Counted from the stretch's first letter, positions 19,710 through 30,208 are shown. The stretch is DNA of 64,000 bases from Acinetobacter brisouisimilis (GCF_000368265.1 NZ_KB851219.1:848454-912453); one strand, 5' to 3'. Numbers and translations are program-made. Notes: generated by a model from the sequence alone, not told the origin.

Positions 19710-20382
19710 GGATATCCTTGTATGCATTTAATGAAAACAAATCCAGTAAATCAGGCAGGTGTTGAATGACTGGATAACCTAGTGTAGCACTCTCTCGTGC
19801 AGGCTCAAGACTAGAGGGTTGAGCAATGCTATACAGATGTTGAATTCCAAAGCGTTTGGCGCTGTCGAGGACGCGAACGGTATCATCAATAAATACGGTA
19901 TGTTCTGGTGTGAAAGGGTACTGCTGTTGTAGAGTTGACCAAAATTCAGGATGCTCTTTTGGAAAACCGATACTTTCACTACTGATAATTTTTTGAAAAT
20001 ATTCACTTAATCCTGTCATTTGCATTTTAAGCGCAAGGCTTGAGCAATCGGCATTGGTCACAATCCAGCATTTTTGCTGATGCTGTTTTAAGGCTTTAAG
20101 TAGTTCATGGCAACCAGATCGAGGTTGAATCTTATGGCGAAACTGATGCTGTAATTGCATAACGTCACTGCCGACCACTTCAGACCAGAATTTGGATGAA
20201 TACCAGTTGAGCGTATGCTGATGTTGCTCATAAAATTCATATAGCTGTGTTTGGCTTTCTTCTAGAGAGCATTGGTGTTGTGTCGCATAATGCTGTGGTA
20301 AATGCTCATTCCAGATAAATTGGTCAAAAGCTAAATCCAGTAAAGTGCCATCCATATCAAACATGAAGATGTTTTGATTCAT
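19693..20382 (-). CDS. yrfG: HAD-family nucleotidase, YrfG-like
   Basis: HAD-superfamily phosphatase of 229 residues, with motif I FDMDGTLLDL near residue 7 holding the two catalytic Asp, motif II VTNAD near 105, and FIDDTVRVLDSAKRFGI as motif IV near 160. Order and overlap with hslR match E. coli yrfG (GMP/IMP 5'-nucleotidase), which is why I favour that role; the substrate itself is not shown by sequence. GAGG lies upstream of the ATG. Confidence 0.85.
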   Translation of the reverse strand: MNQNIFMFDMDGTLLDLAFDQFIWNEHLPQHYATQHQCSLEESQTQLYEFYEQHQHTLNWYSSKFWSEVVGSDVMQLQHQFRHKIQPRSGCHELLKALKQHQQKCWIVTNADCSSLALKMQMTGLSEYFQKIISSESIGFPKEHPEFWSTLQQQYPFTPEHTVFIDDTVRVLDSAKRFGIQHLYSIAQPSSLEPARESATLGYPVIQHLPDLLDLFSLNAYKDIHDKTA

Positions 20383-21275
20383 TTAACGAACCTCAAGAGA
20401 TTTTAAAGTTCAAAAAACCTCTATAAAAATTATGTTAGTTATTGAATAATAAAAGAATTGCTATAAATTTTAACTCTCAAGATTATTCAAAATCTAACTA
20501 AGAATTTCATGTTCCAAAGTTTTTTGTGTACATATTCGTGTACATATTTAAGCAAAGATATACCTGAATTCAAATTATATATCATTTCATTATGACAAAA
20601 TTAATATGGCATTCAGGGCCGTTTGATTAAAAATGCATTACAGCAGAGGGTAAGATAAATACAAGCTGGTTGATAGATTTATATTGTGACTTTGGGCAGT
20701 GATTGCAATGCAGTCGTACAAGTTGTCTTGAGATTGATTGGAGGCTATCAGCAAGCTTCAACAATGTCAGAAATCAAATTTTTAAATATTAAGCTAACCA
20801 GATTTTCATCATGATTTTCTTGCATAGAAGGGTGTTAAATGAGCTGGTAATAAAAGAAATTCTAGTGAGGTGAAAGAAAATCTGAATTGTTAAATTTAAG
20901 AAATATTTATATGTGTGAGCCTGATATCAAACAGCTTTTATCATCGTTGATATACTCACTACTTTTCTTTGTTTTATAAAGATATTGATCATTTTACATA
21001 TAGGTGATCCGATCTTTTTCAAAAAGATTTCGTGAGTTGGGTTTTTGTTGATTGAATTTAACCTTGTATAATTTTTTTTAAATTATTTTTTTTAAGAGTT
21101 AAATTGTGAGATGTGTATTATTTTTTCTTAAATGTCTAAAACATTCTACATGAGGTCTCGAGTTGATTTAGAGCATAAAAATATGATTTTTTTACGTTAA
21201 ATAACTAAATTTAATTTTAAAAGAGTGAGTGAATTGTATACTATTTAATTAGGACTTTTTTGTAGGTTTTTTGAC
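20383..21275. other. 893-bp AT-rich intergenic region
   Basis: No reading frame that I can support. A tandem direct repeat GTGTACATATT occurs at about 20527-20553. The left end presumably holds the yrfG promoter and the right end the promoter of the 64-residue gene. Nothing else is recognised. Confidence 0.45.
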
Positions 21276-21470
21276 ATGAGTAATATATTAATTGAATTAA
21301 TTCAGCCAATCAAACATGAAAAAGAAGGCTATGAGCCGAAACTTTATGATCAAGGGACACTGTTAAAAGTAATTCATGAAGCACATGATACTTATTTGGT
21401 TAAAGGTGATGATGAATTTTCATTTTCTGTACGTAAAGCAGATGAAAATGTTAAATGGATTAAAATTTAA
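21276..21470 (+). CDS. Hypothetical 64-residue acidic protein
   Basis: Small soluble protein beginning MSNILIELIQPIKHEKEGYE, with no signal peptide or membrane span. I do not recognise a family. It is preceded by a very AT-rich region and followed within 25 bases by a convincing terminator, so it is probably a monocistronic real gene. Codon use is dominated by A/T-ending codons like the surrounding DNA. No clear Shine-Dalgarno is seen. Function is unknown. Confidence 0.65.
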   Translation: MSNILIELIQPIKHEKEGYEPKLYDQGTLLKVIHEAHDTYLVKGDDEFSFSVRKADENVKWIKI

Positions 21471-21493
21471 AAACACGTCAGATCAGCATTTTG

Positions 21494-21528
21494 ACCCTTT
21501 ATCTTGTATTGAGTTAAAGGGTTTTTTT
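21494..21528 (+). terminator. Terminator after the 64-residue gene
   Basis: Stem ACCCTTTA / TAAAGGGT followed by seven T residues. Confidence 0.85.
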
Positions 21529-21558
21529 GTGTCAATTATATTTTTATTTTTCTTATGA

Positions 21559-21570
21559 ATTGTCGACAAT
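21559..21570. promoter_or_regulatory. Propionate regulon operator 1
   Basis: Perfect palindrome ATTGTCGACAAT upstream of the GntR-prpBC-acnD unit. The same sequence lies before rraB and prpF. Confidence 0.7.
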
Positions 21571-21641
21571 CTTGGTTTTTAGATTGAATAAAATAAGAAA
21601 AAATCGTGTTTTATAGCACATTAGTCGTAGATAAAATTTAT

Positions 21642-21653
21642 ATTGTTGACAAT
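21642..21653. promoter_or_regulatory. Propionate regulon operator 2
   Basis: ATTGTTGACAAT, one change from the perfect palindrome. It contains TTGACA (21646-21651), a likely -35 box, so binding here would block RNA polymerase. Confidence 0.65.
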
Positions 21654-21703
21654 AGTTTGATTTTTGCTAAAAAATAAGCACCATTCAGTGATCTTTGATA
21701 AGA

Positions 21704-21715
21704 ATTGTCAACACT
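21704..21715. promoter_or_regulatory. Degenerate operator at the GntR start codon
   Basis: ATTGTCAACACT keeps one full half-site and directly abuts the preferred ATG of the GntR gene. It may contribute to autoregulation. Confidence 0.45.
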
Positions 21716-22417
21716 ATGCAGAATTTGCTCGAAAATAATACAGCAAAAGTATATCAAACACTTACAGATCAGATTTTTTATAAAATCCAGTCTGCCATTA
21801 TCTGTGGTGATCTTCCCGCAGGGAGTAAGATTTCTGAGCCTGAACTGGCGCGTGTTTATGGCATTAGCCGTGGACCATTGCGTGAAGCCATTCATCGTCT
21901 GGAAGGGCAAAAACTGGTAGAACGCACGGCGCATGTAGGTGCGCGTGTGGTGTCATTGTCTCATCAGCAGCTTTATGAGCTGTATCAGATTCGAGAAAGC
22001 CTTGAGGGGCTGGCTTGCCGTTTGGCAGCACAACATATCGATAAAAAACAAATCCTGATTTTACGAGACATTTTAAAGCGCCATGCCGAAGATGATGCTT
22101 TTAAAGCAGGTAAGGGCTATTTTTTGCAAGAAGGTGAAGATGATTTTCACTATTGCATTATCAAAACCAGTTGCAATAAAACCTTGGAAAAAATGCTCTG
22201 TGATGAGCTATACCACCTGATTCGAATGTATCGCATTCAATTTTCAAAAACCCCCAATCGTCCGCATCAGGCATTTAACGAACATATTCGCATTTTAGAT
22301 GCAATTGCCGATGGCGATGCCGAACTTGCCGAATTACTGATGCGACGACATATCGCTGCATCGTATAAGAATATTGAATCCAACTGGATCCAAGCACAAG
22401 GAGAATCACATGTCTAA
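21716..22417 (+). CDS. GntR-family regulator of the methylcitrate cluster
   Basis: FCD-domain (FadR/VanR type) GntR regulator, about 233 residues. The winged helix covers roughly residues 15-75, with [20 protein letters not shown] as the recognition region. The C-terminal helical FCD domain should bind a propionate-cycle metabolite. I use the ATG at 21716; a TTG at 21695 is in frame but lies upstream of operator 3. Its stop runs eight bases into prpB. Related regulators of prp genes are sometimes called PrpQ; I leave the symbol empty because the match is by context. Confidence 0.88.
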   Translation: MQNLLENNTAKVYQTLTDQIFYKIQSAIICGDLPAGSKISEPELARVYGISRGPLREAIHRLEGQKLVERTAHVGARVVSLSHQQLYELYQIRESLEGLACRLAAQHIDKKQILILRDILKRHAEDDAFKAGKGYFLQEGEDDFHYCIIKTSCNKTLEKMLCDELYHLIRMYRIQFSKTPNRPHQAFNEHIRILDAIADGDAELAELLMRRHIAASYKNIESNWIQAQGESHV

Positions 22418-23294
22418 TTTATCTGCGGGTCAGCGTTTCCGTGATGCCGTCGCGGCTGAAAAACTGTTACAGGTTGTCGGAACCATTAACGCTAACCACG
22501 CTTTACTGGCAAAACGAGCAGGCTATAAAGCCATCTATTTATCAGGAGGTGGGGTTGCCGCAGGCTCATTAGGTTTGCCTGATTTAGGCATTAGTAACCT
22601 CGATGATGTTTTGACTGATGTGCGTCGTATTACTGACGTATGCGACTTACCGTTATTGGTTGATGCCGATACAGGTTTTGGTGCATCAGCATTTAATATT
22701 GCACGTACGACCAAGTCTTTAATTAAGTTTGGCGCAGCAGCTATGCATATTGAAGATCAGGTTGGAGCAAAACGCTGTGGACATCGCCCAAACAAAGCCA
22801 TTGTTTCTCAACAAGAAATGGTAGATCGTATTAAAGCCGCAGTCGATGCCCGTGGTGACGACAAATTTGTGATTATGGCACGTACCGATGCCTTGGCAGT
22901 GGAAGGTTTACAAGCTGCAATTGACCGTGCAAGTGCTTATATTGAAGCAGGTGCAGACATGTTGTTTCCTGAAGCTATTACTGAATTGTCGATGTACAAA
23001 CAGTTTGCCGATGCCGTACATGTGCCAATTTTAGCCAATATTACCGAATTCGGTTCTACGCCGTTATTTACCACTGAAGAACTGGCTTCTGCCGACGTGA
23101 GCATTGCCTTGTATCCACTGTCAGCATTCCGTGCCATGAATAAAGCTGCGGAAAATGTTTACCAGACCTTGCGTAAAGAAGGCACACAAAAAAATGTGGT
23201 CGATACCATGCAGACTCGTCAAGAATTGTATGACCGTATTAACTACCATCAGTTTGAACAGTATTTAGATGCCTCATTCGTTAAAAATAAATAA
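22410..23294 (+). CDS. prpB: Methylisocitrate lyase PrpB
   Basis: Cleaves 2-methylisocitrate to pyruvate and succinate in the methylcitrate cycle. The 294-residue protein shows the isocitrate lyase/PEP mutase features: VDADTGFG near residue 85 (Mg-binding Asp) and the catalytic KRCGHRPNK loop near 122. The start has a textbook AAGGAG seven bases upstream and overlaps the GntR gene by eight bases; an upstream in-frame ATG (22374) lies inside that gene and is rejected. Confidence 0.97.
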   Translation: MSNLSAGQRFRDAVAAEKLLQVVGTINANHALLAKRAGYKAIYLSGGGVAAGSLGLPDLGISNLDDVLTDVRRITDVCDLPLLVDADTGFGASAFNIARTTKSLIKFGAAAMHIEDQVGAKRCGHRPNKAIVSQQEMVDRIKAAVDARGDDKFVIMARTDALAVEGLQAAIDRASAYIEAGADMLFPEAITELSMYKQFADAVHVPILANITEFGSTPLFTTEELASADVSIALYPLSAFRAMNKAAENVYQTLRKEGTQKNVVDTMQTRQELYDRINYHQFEQYLDASFVKNK

Positions 23295-23360
23295 GCATCT
23301 AACGGCTGAGCCATCCCAATCATTTTGACAATAATATGGAATAGACAAAAGGAAACTGTC

Positions 23361-24521
23361 ATGAATACACAAGTTGAAAAAACAGAATTCAAACCAAAAA
23401 AATCAGTTGCGCTCAGCGGTCAAGTCGCTGGGAGCACGGCGCTATGTACCGTAGGACGCAGTGGTAATGATCTGCATTACCGTGGTTACGACATTCTTGA
23501 TTTGGCAGTACATTGCCAGTTTGAAGAAGTGGCGTATTTGCTGGTACATGGAAAATTACCCAATACAGCAGAGTTAAGTGCTTATAAAGCCAAGCTTAAA
23601 TCACTGCGTGGTTTGCCAGCAAGCTTAAAGACAGCATTGGAACAACTACCACCGTCTGCTCACCCAATGGATGTAATGCGTACAGGTGTTTCGGTTTTGG
23701 GCTGCTTAACGCCAGAACATGATGACCATAACTATGCAGGTGCACGTGATATTGCTGACAAGTTGATGGCAAGTTTGGGTTCAATGCTGCTGTATTGGTA
23801 TCACTTTAGCCATAATGGAAAACGCATTGAAGTTGAAACTGACGATGACTCGATTGGTGCACACTTCCTGCATTTGTTACATGGTGAAAAACCGTGTGAA
23901 CAATGGATTCAAGCGATGCATACATCTTTGATTTTGTATGCTGAGCATGAATTTAACGCGTCAACATTTACCTCACGCGTGATTTCGGGTACAGGTTCTG
24001 ATATGTATTCGAGCATTGCAGGGGCGATTGGTGCATTGCGTGGACCAAAACACGGTGGCGCGAACGAAGTCGCATTTGTGATTCAGCAGCGTTACAACAC
24101 TGCTGATGAAGCTGAAGCCGATATTCGTAAGCGTGTCGAAAACAAAGAAGTGGTGATTGGTTTCGGACATCCAGTCTATACCATCGCTGACCCGCGTAAT
24201 GACGTGATCAAGAAAATTGCTTCTGAACTTGCCGATGTACAGCAGAACAAAAAAATGTATCTGATCGCGGAGCGTTTGGAAGCCGTGATGAAAGAAGTTA
24301 AAAACATGTTCCCGAACCTTGACTGGTTTAGTGCAGTGAGCTATCACCTTATGGGTGTGCCAACAGCAATGTTTACCCCATTGTTTGTAATTGCACGTAC
24401 AGCAGGCTGGTCGGCACATGTGATTGAACAACGCCAAGATGGCAAGATTATTCGACCAAGCGCACATTATACAGGTCCAGAGAACCTTAAATTTGTGCCA
24501 CTTGCGGAGCGTGATGCATGA
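23361..24521 (+). CDS. prpC: 2-methylcitrate synthase PrpC
   Basis: Condenses propionyl-CoA with oxaloacetate. The 386-residue citrate synthase fold includes [12 protein letters not shown] and the signature [14 protein letters not shown], whose His and Asp belong to the catalytic set. AAAGGA precedes the ATG at 23361 by seven bases. It lies 66 bases after prpB and overlaps acnD by four bases (ATGA). The short length, together with its place in the cluster, separates it from the housekeeping citrate synthase. Confidence 0.96.
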   Translation: MNTQVEKTEFKPKKSVALSGQVAGSTALCTVGRSGNDLHYRGYDILDLAVHCQFEEVAYLLVHGKLPNTAELSAYKAKLKSLRGLPASLKTALEQLPPSAHPMDVMRTGVSVLGCLTPEHDDHNYAGARDIADKLMASLGSMLLYWYHFSHNGKRIEVETDDDSIGAHFLHLLHGEKPCEQWIQAMHTSLILYAEHEFNASTFTSRVISGTGSDMYSSIAGAIGALRGPKHGGANEVAFVIQQRYNTADEAEADIRKRVENKEVVIGFGHPVYTIADPRNDVIKKIASELADVQQNKKMYLIAERLEAVMKEVKNMFPNLDWFSAVSYHLMGVPTAMFTPLFVIARTAGWSAHVIEQRQDGKIIRPSAHYTGPENLKFVPLAERDA

Positions 24522-27118
24522 ACACCCAGTACCGTAAAAAGTTGCCCAATAGCAACTTAGATTATTTTGATGTGGTACAGGCAGTTGAAGACCTGCAAGC
24601 AGGTGCTTGGGTAAAACTGCCATATATCAGCCGTGTGCATGCTGAAAATATTGTGCGCTGCGCTGAACCTGAAAAAATCAAAGATTATTTGCTCCAGATT
24701 ATACAAGGCAAACAGGAACTGGACTTTCCGTGGTTTCCTGCGCGCGTGGTTTGTCATGACATTTTAGGGCAAACTGCACTGGTTGACCTTGCAGGTCTAC
24801 GTGATGCGATTGCCGATAAAGGTGGTGATCCCTCTAAAGTTAATCCTGTCGTGCCAACCCAGTTGATTGTCGATCACTCTTTGGCAGTGGAATATGGTGG
24901 TTTCGACCCTGATGCGTTTGCTAAAAACCGTGCAGTCGAAGATCGCCGTAACGAAGACCGTTTTCACTTTATTGAGTGGACAAAAACTGCCTTTAAAAAT
25001 GTCGATGTAATTCCTGCGGGCAACGGCATCATGCACCAGATCAATCTGGAAAAAATGTCACCTGTCATCCAAGTGCGTGATGGCGTGGCATTTCCAGATA
25101 CTTGTGTCGGTACAGATTCACACACGCCACATACCGATGCTTTGGGTGTAATTTCGGTGGGTGTCGGTGGCTTAGAAGCTGAAAATGTCATGCTTGGTCG
25201 CGCTTCTTGGATGCGCTTGCCTGACATTATTGGGATAGAGTTTGTTGGTCAGCGTCAAGCGGGCATTACTGCAACCGATATCGTTTTGGCACTCACCGAG
25301 TTTTTGCGTAAAGAGCGTGTTGTTGGTGCATATCTGGAATTCTTTGGTGAAGGTGCGGACAGTATGTCTGTTGGTGATCGTGCCACCATTTCCAATATGA
25401 CCCCTGAATATGGCGCAACTGCGGCAATGTTCTATATCGACCAGAACACGATTGATTATTTGCGTCTGACTGGTCGTGAAGATGCACAAGTCGAGTTGGT
25501 CGAAACCTACGCAAAACAAGTGGGTTTATGGTCAAGCAGCCTAAAACAAGCCGAATATCCACGCGTTTTACGCTTTGACCTGTCTAAAGTGACCCGTAAT
25601 ATTGCAGGCCCATCTAACCCGCATGCGCGTGTGTCTACGAGTGATTTGAAAGAAAAAGGCATTGCAGGTGTGGTGGAGCATCGTACCGATGGTTTAATGC
25701 CAGATGGTGCAATTATCATTGCTGCGATTACCTCATGTACCAATACCTCGAATCCTCGAAATACAGTTGCTGCTGGTTTGTTGGCACGTAAAGCCAATGA
25801 ATTGGGTCTAACCCGTAAACCGTGGGTGAAATCTTCTTTTGCTCCTGGTTCAAAAGCGGCTGCATTGTATTTGGAAGAAGCAGGCGTGTTGCATGACCTT
25901 GAAAAGCTCGGTTTCGGTATCGTGGCATATGCGTGTACGACCTGTAACGGCATGTCTGGTGCATTAGATCCTGTTATTCAACGAGAAATTATTGACCGTG
26001 ATTTGTACGCTACAGCAGTGCTTTCAGGTAACCGTAATTTTGATGGTCGTATTCATCCGTATGCAAAACAGGCGTTCTTGGCATCGCCACCGTTGGTTGT
26101 TGCATATGCGATTGCAGGAACGATTCGCTTTGACATTGAAAAAGATGCATTGGGTACAGACAAAGACGGCAACCCGATTTATCTGAAAGACATTTGGCCA
26201 AGTGATGCTGAAATTGATGCCTTAGTTAAAGAAGCTGTCAAACCTGAGCAGTTCCGTAAAGTCTATATTCCAATGTTTAATTTGGGCGAAATTGAACAGG
26301 CGAAAAGCCCGCTGTATGACTGGCGTGCAAAAAGTACCTATATTCGCCGTCCACCATATTGGGAAGGAGCTTTGGCTGCACCGCGCACTTTGACTCACAT
26401 GCGTCCGTTGGCAATTTTGCCTGACAACATCACCACCGATCATTTGTCTCCGTCTAATGCGATTGTGAAAAAATCGGCAGCAGGTGAGTACTTGGCAAAA
26501 ATGGGTGTGCCAGAAGAAGATTTCAACTCTTATGCAACCCACCGCGGAGATCACCTCACTGCACAGCGTGCGACTTTAGCCAATCCGAAACTGTTTAATG
26601 AAATGGTGCTTAATGAAGATGGCTCAGTGAAACAAGGTTCACTTGCCCGTGTTGAGCCTGATGGTAAAGTCATGCGCATGTGGGAAGCGATTGAAACTTA
26701 CATGAACCGCAAGCAGCCACTCATCATTATTGCAGGTGAGGATTATGGTCAGGGTTCTAGCCGTGACTGGGCAGCCAAAGGGGTGCGTCTGGCAGGTGTG
26801 GAAGCGATTGTTGCCGAAGGTTTTGAACGTATTCACCGTACTAACCTGATTGGTATGGGTGTGTTGCCATTGCAGTTTAAGGCAGGCACAACTCGCAAGA
26901 CTTTAGTGCTTGATGGTACTGAAATGTATAGCGTGATTGGGAATATTGCGCCGCGTGCGACTGTGACTTTGGTGATTGAGCGTATTAACGGTGAAATCGT
27001 TGAAGTGCCTGTGACCTGTCGTCTAGATACTGAAGAAGAAGTGCATGTGTATGAAGCGGGCGGTGTATTGCAGCGTTTTGCACAGGACTTTTTGGAAGGT
27101 GAAGGTCAGGCAGCGTAA
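24518..27118 (+). CDS. acnD: Fe/S-dependent 2-methylisocitrate dehydratase AcnD
   Basis: Aconitase-family enzyme (866 residues) that dehydrates 2-methylcitrate; the AcnD type needs PrpF to deliver usable 2-methylaconitate. The [4Fe-4S] cysteines are in [10 protein letters not shown] (near residue 410) and CTTCNGMSG (near 476). The C-terminal swivel domain has [15 protein letters not shown]. It is translationally coupled to prpC. prpF, its usual neighbour, is 10 kb away. A terminator follows 36 bases after the stop. Confidence 0.95.
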   Translation: MNTQYRKKLPNSNLDYFDVVQAVEDLQAGAWVKLPYISRVHAENIVRCAEPEKIKDYLLQIIQGKQELDFPWFPARVVCHDILGQTALVDLAGLRDAIADKGGDPSKVNPVVPTQLIVDHSLAVEYGGFDPDAFAKNRAVEDRRNEDRFHFIEWTKTAFKNVDVIPAGNGIMHQINLEKMSPVIQVRDGVAFPDTCVGTDSHTPHTDALGVISVGVGGLEAENVMLGRASWMRLPDIIGIEFVGQRQAGITATDIVLALTEFLRKERVVGAYLEFFGEGADSMSVGDRATISNMTPEYGATAAMFYIDQNTIDYLRLTGREDAQVELVETYAKQVGLWSSSLKQAEYPRVLRFDLSKVTRNIAGPSNPHARVSTSDLKEKGIAGVVEHRTDGLMPDGAIIIAAITSCTNTSNPRNTVAAGLLARKANELGLTRKPWVKSSFAPGSKAAALYLEEAGVLHDLEKLGFGIVAYACTTCNGMSGALDPVIQREIIDRDLYATAVLSGNRNFDGRIHPYAKQAFLASPPLVVAYAIAGTIRFDIEKDALGTDKDGNPIYLKDIWPSDAEIDALVKEAVKPEQFRKVYIPMFNLGEIEQAKSPLYDWRAKSTYIRRPPYWEGALAAPRTLTHMRPLAILPDNITTDHLSPSNAIVKKSAAGEYLAKMGVPEEDFNSYATHRGDHLTAQRATLANPKLFNEMVLNEDGSVKQGSLARVEPDGKVMRMWEAIETYMNRKQPLIIIAGEDYGQGSSRDWAAKGVRLAGVEAIVAEGFERIHRTNLIGMGVLPLQFKAGTTRKTLVLDGTEMYSVIGNIAPRATVTLVIERINGEIVEVPVTCRLDTEEEVHVYEAGGVLQRFAQDFLEGEGQAA

Positions 27119-27153
27119 ATGCCGAGTTTTAGTTAAAGTTTATTGATATTGTT

Positions 27154-27189
27154 TAAAAAAAGCCCTACTGTGAAGTGGGGTATTTTTTT
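27154..27189 (+). terminator. Terminator after acnD
   Basis: GCCCTAC / GTGGGGT stem (one G-T pair) flanked by seven A and seven T residues. It overlaps the upstream GTG of the hamA frame, which argues against that start. Confidence 0.8.
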
Positions 27190-27198
27190 GGAATTTAT

Positions 27199-28122
27199 AT
27201 GGAATTTAATATAGTAGTTTCAGATGACTTTATAGATATATGTTCGAATGAAAAAATTTTAATTAAAGAAAATAAAAAAGTACTTTCTTTTTTAAATGAC
27301 TTTGAAGATGGTAAGTGGAGAACGAGTAAATTCAATAGCTTTATATGGGATAACATTGCTGAAACGGCTTTAAATTACCAAGAGAGGAAAGCTTTATTTG
27401 ATAAAAGTCAGCAAAAGATGGTTGCAGCTGCAAAAAATCTAAGATTAGCAAGTGAGAGTGATGAAATAGGGCGGGGCAGTGAGATTGCGGAGATCATGCT
27501 TTATGCAATAATGAAAAATTATTATAAGGCTTTACCAGTTGTTCCTAAAATTTATTACAAACAGAATAGTCAGGATAATGCTAAAGGTGCTGATAGTGTT
27601 CATATAGTAGTTAATGGAGATGAATATAGCCTATGGTTCGGTGAGGCAAAGTTTTTTAATAGCTTAAATGATAGTAATTTTTACCAAATAACAAATTCTT
27701 TGTATAATGCATTGCAAACTGAGAAGTTGAAAAAAGAAAATTCCATAATTCTAGGAGTTCGAGATCTACAATATTCTGGCTTAGATGAGGATCTTATTGG
27801 TAGAATAACAAAAGATTTATCCTCACAAAATAGTATTGATAATATCAAAAAAATTATAAATGTACCAATTATGATTATACATGAGTGTGATATAACGAAA
27901 GGTGAAACTACTTATAATGAGGACTATATAGATGCAATCAAAAAAATGTATCGAGATAAAGCAAATTCATATTTTATTAAACAATTTAATAAGTTAAATG
28001 AAATACATTTATATAATTTGATTAATTTTCATTTGATATTATTTCCTGTACCTGAGAAAAAGAGAATTGTAGATAAATTTGTTAAACAAGTTGAATTTTA
28101 TAAAGAAGAGGCTGAAGATTAA
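27199..28122 (+). CDS. hamA: Hachiman anti-phage nuclease HamA (DUF1837)
   Basis: Nuclease subunit of the two-gene Hachiman defence system. The 307-residue protein carries the DUF1837 core: GSEIAEIMLYAIM near 93-105, then KGADSVHIV (Asp near 132) and LWFGEAKFF (Glu 149, Lys 151), a PD-(D/E)XK-like set. The ATG at 27199 is preferred; a GTG 24 bases earlier lies in the acnD terminator. The stop is TAATG-coupled to hamB. AGA and TTA codons are frequent and the DNA is markedly AT-rich against the CGT-using neighbours, signs of recent transfer. In known systems HamA cuts DNA when HamB senses damaged or invading DNA. Confidence 0.9.
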   Translation: MEFNIVVSDDFIDICSNEKILIKENKKVLSFLNDFEDGKWRTSKFNSFIWDNIAETALNYQERKALFDKSQQKMVAAAKNLRLASESDEIGRGSEIAEIMLYAIMKNYYKALPVVPKIYYKQNSQDNAKGADSVHIVVNGDEYSLWFGEAKFFNSLNDSNFYQITNSLYNALQTEKLKKENSIILGVRDLQYSGLDEDLIGRITKDLSSQNSIDNIKKIINVPIMIIHECDITKGETTYNEDYIDAIKKMYRDKANSYFIKQFNKLNEIHLYNLINFHLILFPVPEKKRIVDKFVKQVEFYKEEAED

Positions 28123-28256
28123 TGGGGGCATTCGAAGAATTACATCTAATTAATGAGTTGTTGATAGAAGGTGATGAGGCAGGTGCAAGAGAAAAATTAA
28201 TAAGGCTTATTGATTATCTTACAGAAGAAGAAAAAATAAGATTATTGCACCTTTAA
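28122..28256 (+). CDS. hamB: HamB N-terminal fragment, frame-shifted from the helicase
   Basis: The ATG at 28122 overlaps the last base of the hamA stop and encodes 44 residues, MGAFEELHLINELLIEGDEA onward, before TAA at 28254. An AAGAAGAGG stretch provides a possible Shine-Dalgarno. After LTEEEK at residue 38 (AAA at 28233-28235) the reading frame should move by one base. The helicase frame then reads NKIIAPLNNLIRQVGLYPY and joins the main open frame without a stop. This looks like the true N-terminus of HamB rather than an independent microprotein. The alternative is a separate small coupled protein. Confidence 0.72.
   Translation: MGAFEELHLINELLIEGDEAGAREKLIRLIDYLTEEEKIRLLHL
28230..28240 (+). 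other. A6 run: frameshift or slippage site in hamB
   Basis: GAAAAAATAAG contains six A residues (28231-28236). With seven, the two parts of hamB would be one 695-codon frame. A one-base deletion, a sequencing error, or -1 slippage on AAA could each explain it. Confidence 0.7.
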
Positions 28257-28291
28257 ATAACTTAATTAGACAAGTTGGTTTATACCCATAT

Positions 28292-30208
28292 ATGATTAAG
28301 GATAAAGCAACATGGCAAGAAAAGTTCTTACTGGAAGCTTTTACTGTGGATATTGGTGGTAAAGAAGTTGTACTGCATAGGGAACAATCCAAATTATTGT
28401 CTGGATTATTAGATGGAAAGAATTTGGCTGTTAGTGCTCCAACTAGCTTTGGTAAGAGCTTTATTGTAGACGCTTTTTTACAGTTGAGAAAACCAAATAC
28501 AGTAATGATGATTGTTCCAACGATTGCCTTAGCTGATGAAATAAGACGGAGATTACAGCCTAAATTTGGTAAAAATTATAAAATTATAACTACAACAGAT
28601 ATTGAATTAGCCGAAAAAAATATATTAATCTTGCCTCAAGAAAGAGCTTTAAGCTATCAAGGTGTAGTAGATCATATTGATTTGTTAATAGTAGATGAGT
28701 TTTATAAAGCTAGTAAACAAGAAAAAGATAGTAGAAGTATAAGCTTGCAAAGAGCAATGCTTGAGTTTCAACAAATTGCAAAACAAAGATATTATTTAGC
28801 CCCGAATATAAATAGCCTTACAAGCAATATATTTACTAAGGGAATAGAATTTGTAAGTATTGATTGCAATACAGTTGCTTTGGATATTGATCATACCTAT
28901 GAAAGAATTAATAGGAATTTTGATAAAAATACAGCTTTATTCGAAATATTAAGTAAAGCAGATGGGAAGACTTTGATCTATGTTAATTCGCACGCATCAT
29001 TAAATGATGTTCTTACCTTGCTTTCAGAAAATAAAGATCCAATAGATCATGCTTTTTTAACTGAGTTTTCAAGATGGATCAAAAAAAATTATTCCAGTAC
29101 ATGGAGATTAGGTTATTTAATACAAAAGGGAGTTTGTACTTATAATAGTAACTTACATAGATCCTTATCACAAATACAATTAAATGTATATGAAAATGAT
29201 TTTCCTTTAGATGTAATGGTTTCCACTTCATCAATTATTGAAGGTGTTAACACCAGTACAAAAAATATTATTTTATGGAGTAACAAACTAAGCACATCAT
29301 TATTAAGTTTTTTCACTTATAAAAATATTATGGGTAGAAGTGGGAGGATGTTTAAATATTTTATTGGAAAAGCTTTTTTATTAGAAAAGCCTCCAGAGAA
29401 GACTGACTTGGAATTAGATTTGGTACTTCAAGATGAAGCATCTTTAATGGTTGATGACGAGTATCTCAGAGAGGAATTGAGTAATGATGAATTGCAAAGA
29501 ATTATTACATTTAAACGTGAAATGGCAAATTTGCTTGGGGTAAAATATTCAGATTTAATTGCCTTACAGGACTTAGATGCATCAGATGCTTCTACATTAC
29601 AAAAAATTGGCCATGCAATATTAGTGAAGAAATTTAGCTCTAAGAAATTGAATTTATTAAATGCAGATTCTAATTTTTGGGAAAGCCCTCTAAAAGATAT
29701 ACTTTTAAATGTCAGGCCTGCAGGTCTGGGTGGGTCATATACAGATATTATTCATTATATTTTAGTGGTTAAAGATAACTGGACTAAAAATATTCCAGAA
29801 TTATTATTAGAATTGGAAGATTATGATTTGGGTATTGATGAGTTCTTTAAATTTGAAAAAATTATTTCTTATAACCTAGCTAGTATTTTGAAATCGTTTG
29901 AAACTGTTTATAATAAAAAGTATGGTAGTCAATTAAATATTAGTGGTTTTATTGATAGACTTTCACATGTTTTTCTTCCTAAAAATGTTTTCTATTTAGA
30001 AGAATATGGATTACCAAGGTTTATTTCAAAGAAAATAAATGACTTTAAATTGATAGATTTAGAAAATAATGAATTAGAAATTAATGAAATTATAGATCAT
30101 TTTCTTCAGATAGGATATGAAAGAATAATTGATCAGATTGATAATTTAGATTTATTTGATGAGTATGTTTTAAAAACATTCTTTACAGGTATAGAAGTCA
30201 AAAAGTAA
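28292..30208 (+). CDS. hamB: Hachiman anti-phage helicase HamB
   Basis: Superfamily 2 helicase, 638 residues from the first in-frame ATG. Motif I is SAPTSFGKS (48-56), Ia IVPTIALADEIRRR, II LLIVDEFYKA (DEFY, 135-138, not the classical DEAD/DEAH), IV KTLIYVNSHA, V STSSIIEGVNTSTKN and VI GRSGRMF near 350. The ATG at 28292 has no Shine-Dalgarno, and open frame runs upstream of it to the A6 tract, so the natural start is probably 28122 with a frame change. HamB is thought to scan DNA and release HamA. Codon and base use match hamA and differ from the flanks. Confidence 0.9.
   Translation: MIKDKATWQEKFLLEAFTVDIGGKEVVLHREQSKLLSGLLDGKNLAVSAPTSFGKSFIVDAFLQLRKPNTVMMIVPTIALADEIRRRLQPKFGKNYKIITTTDIELAEKNILILPQERALSYQGVVDHIDLLIVDEFYKASKQEKDSRSISLQRAMLEFQQIAKQRYYLAPNINSLTSNIFTKGIEFVSIDCNTVALDIDHTYERINRNFDKNTALFEILSKADGKTLIYVNSHASLNDVLTLLSENKDPIDHAFLTEFSRWIKKNYSSTWRLGYLIQKGVCTYNSNLHRSLSQIQLNVYENDFPLDVMVSTSSIIEGVNTSTKNIILWSNKLSTSLLSFFTYKNIMGRSGRMFKYFIGKAFLLEKPPEKTDLELDLVLQDEASLMVDDEYLREELSNDELQRIITFKREMANLLGVKYSDLIALQDLDASDASTLQKIGHAILVKKFSSKKLNLLNADSNFWESPLKDILLNVRPAGLGGSYTDIIHYILVVKDNWTKNIPELLLELEDYDLGIDEFFKFEKIISYNLASILKSFETVYNKKYGSQLNISGFIDRLSHVFLPKNVFYLEEYGLPRFISKKINDFKLIDLENNELEINEIIDHFLQIGYERIIDQIDNLDLFDEYVLKTFFTGIEVKK

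Noticed and set aside
20527..20553. Tandem GTGTACATATT repeat as a phage attachment site
   Set aside because: No integrase, tRNA or second copy is present, so an attachment site cannot be supported.
27175..27198. GTG start for hamA, 24 bases before the ATG
   Set aside because: It lies inside the acnD terminator hairpin and T run, with no Shine-Dalgarno; the ATG at 27199 gives a normal HamA N-terminus.
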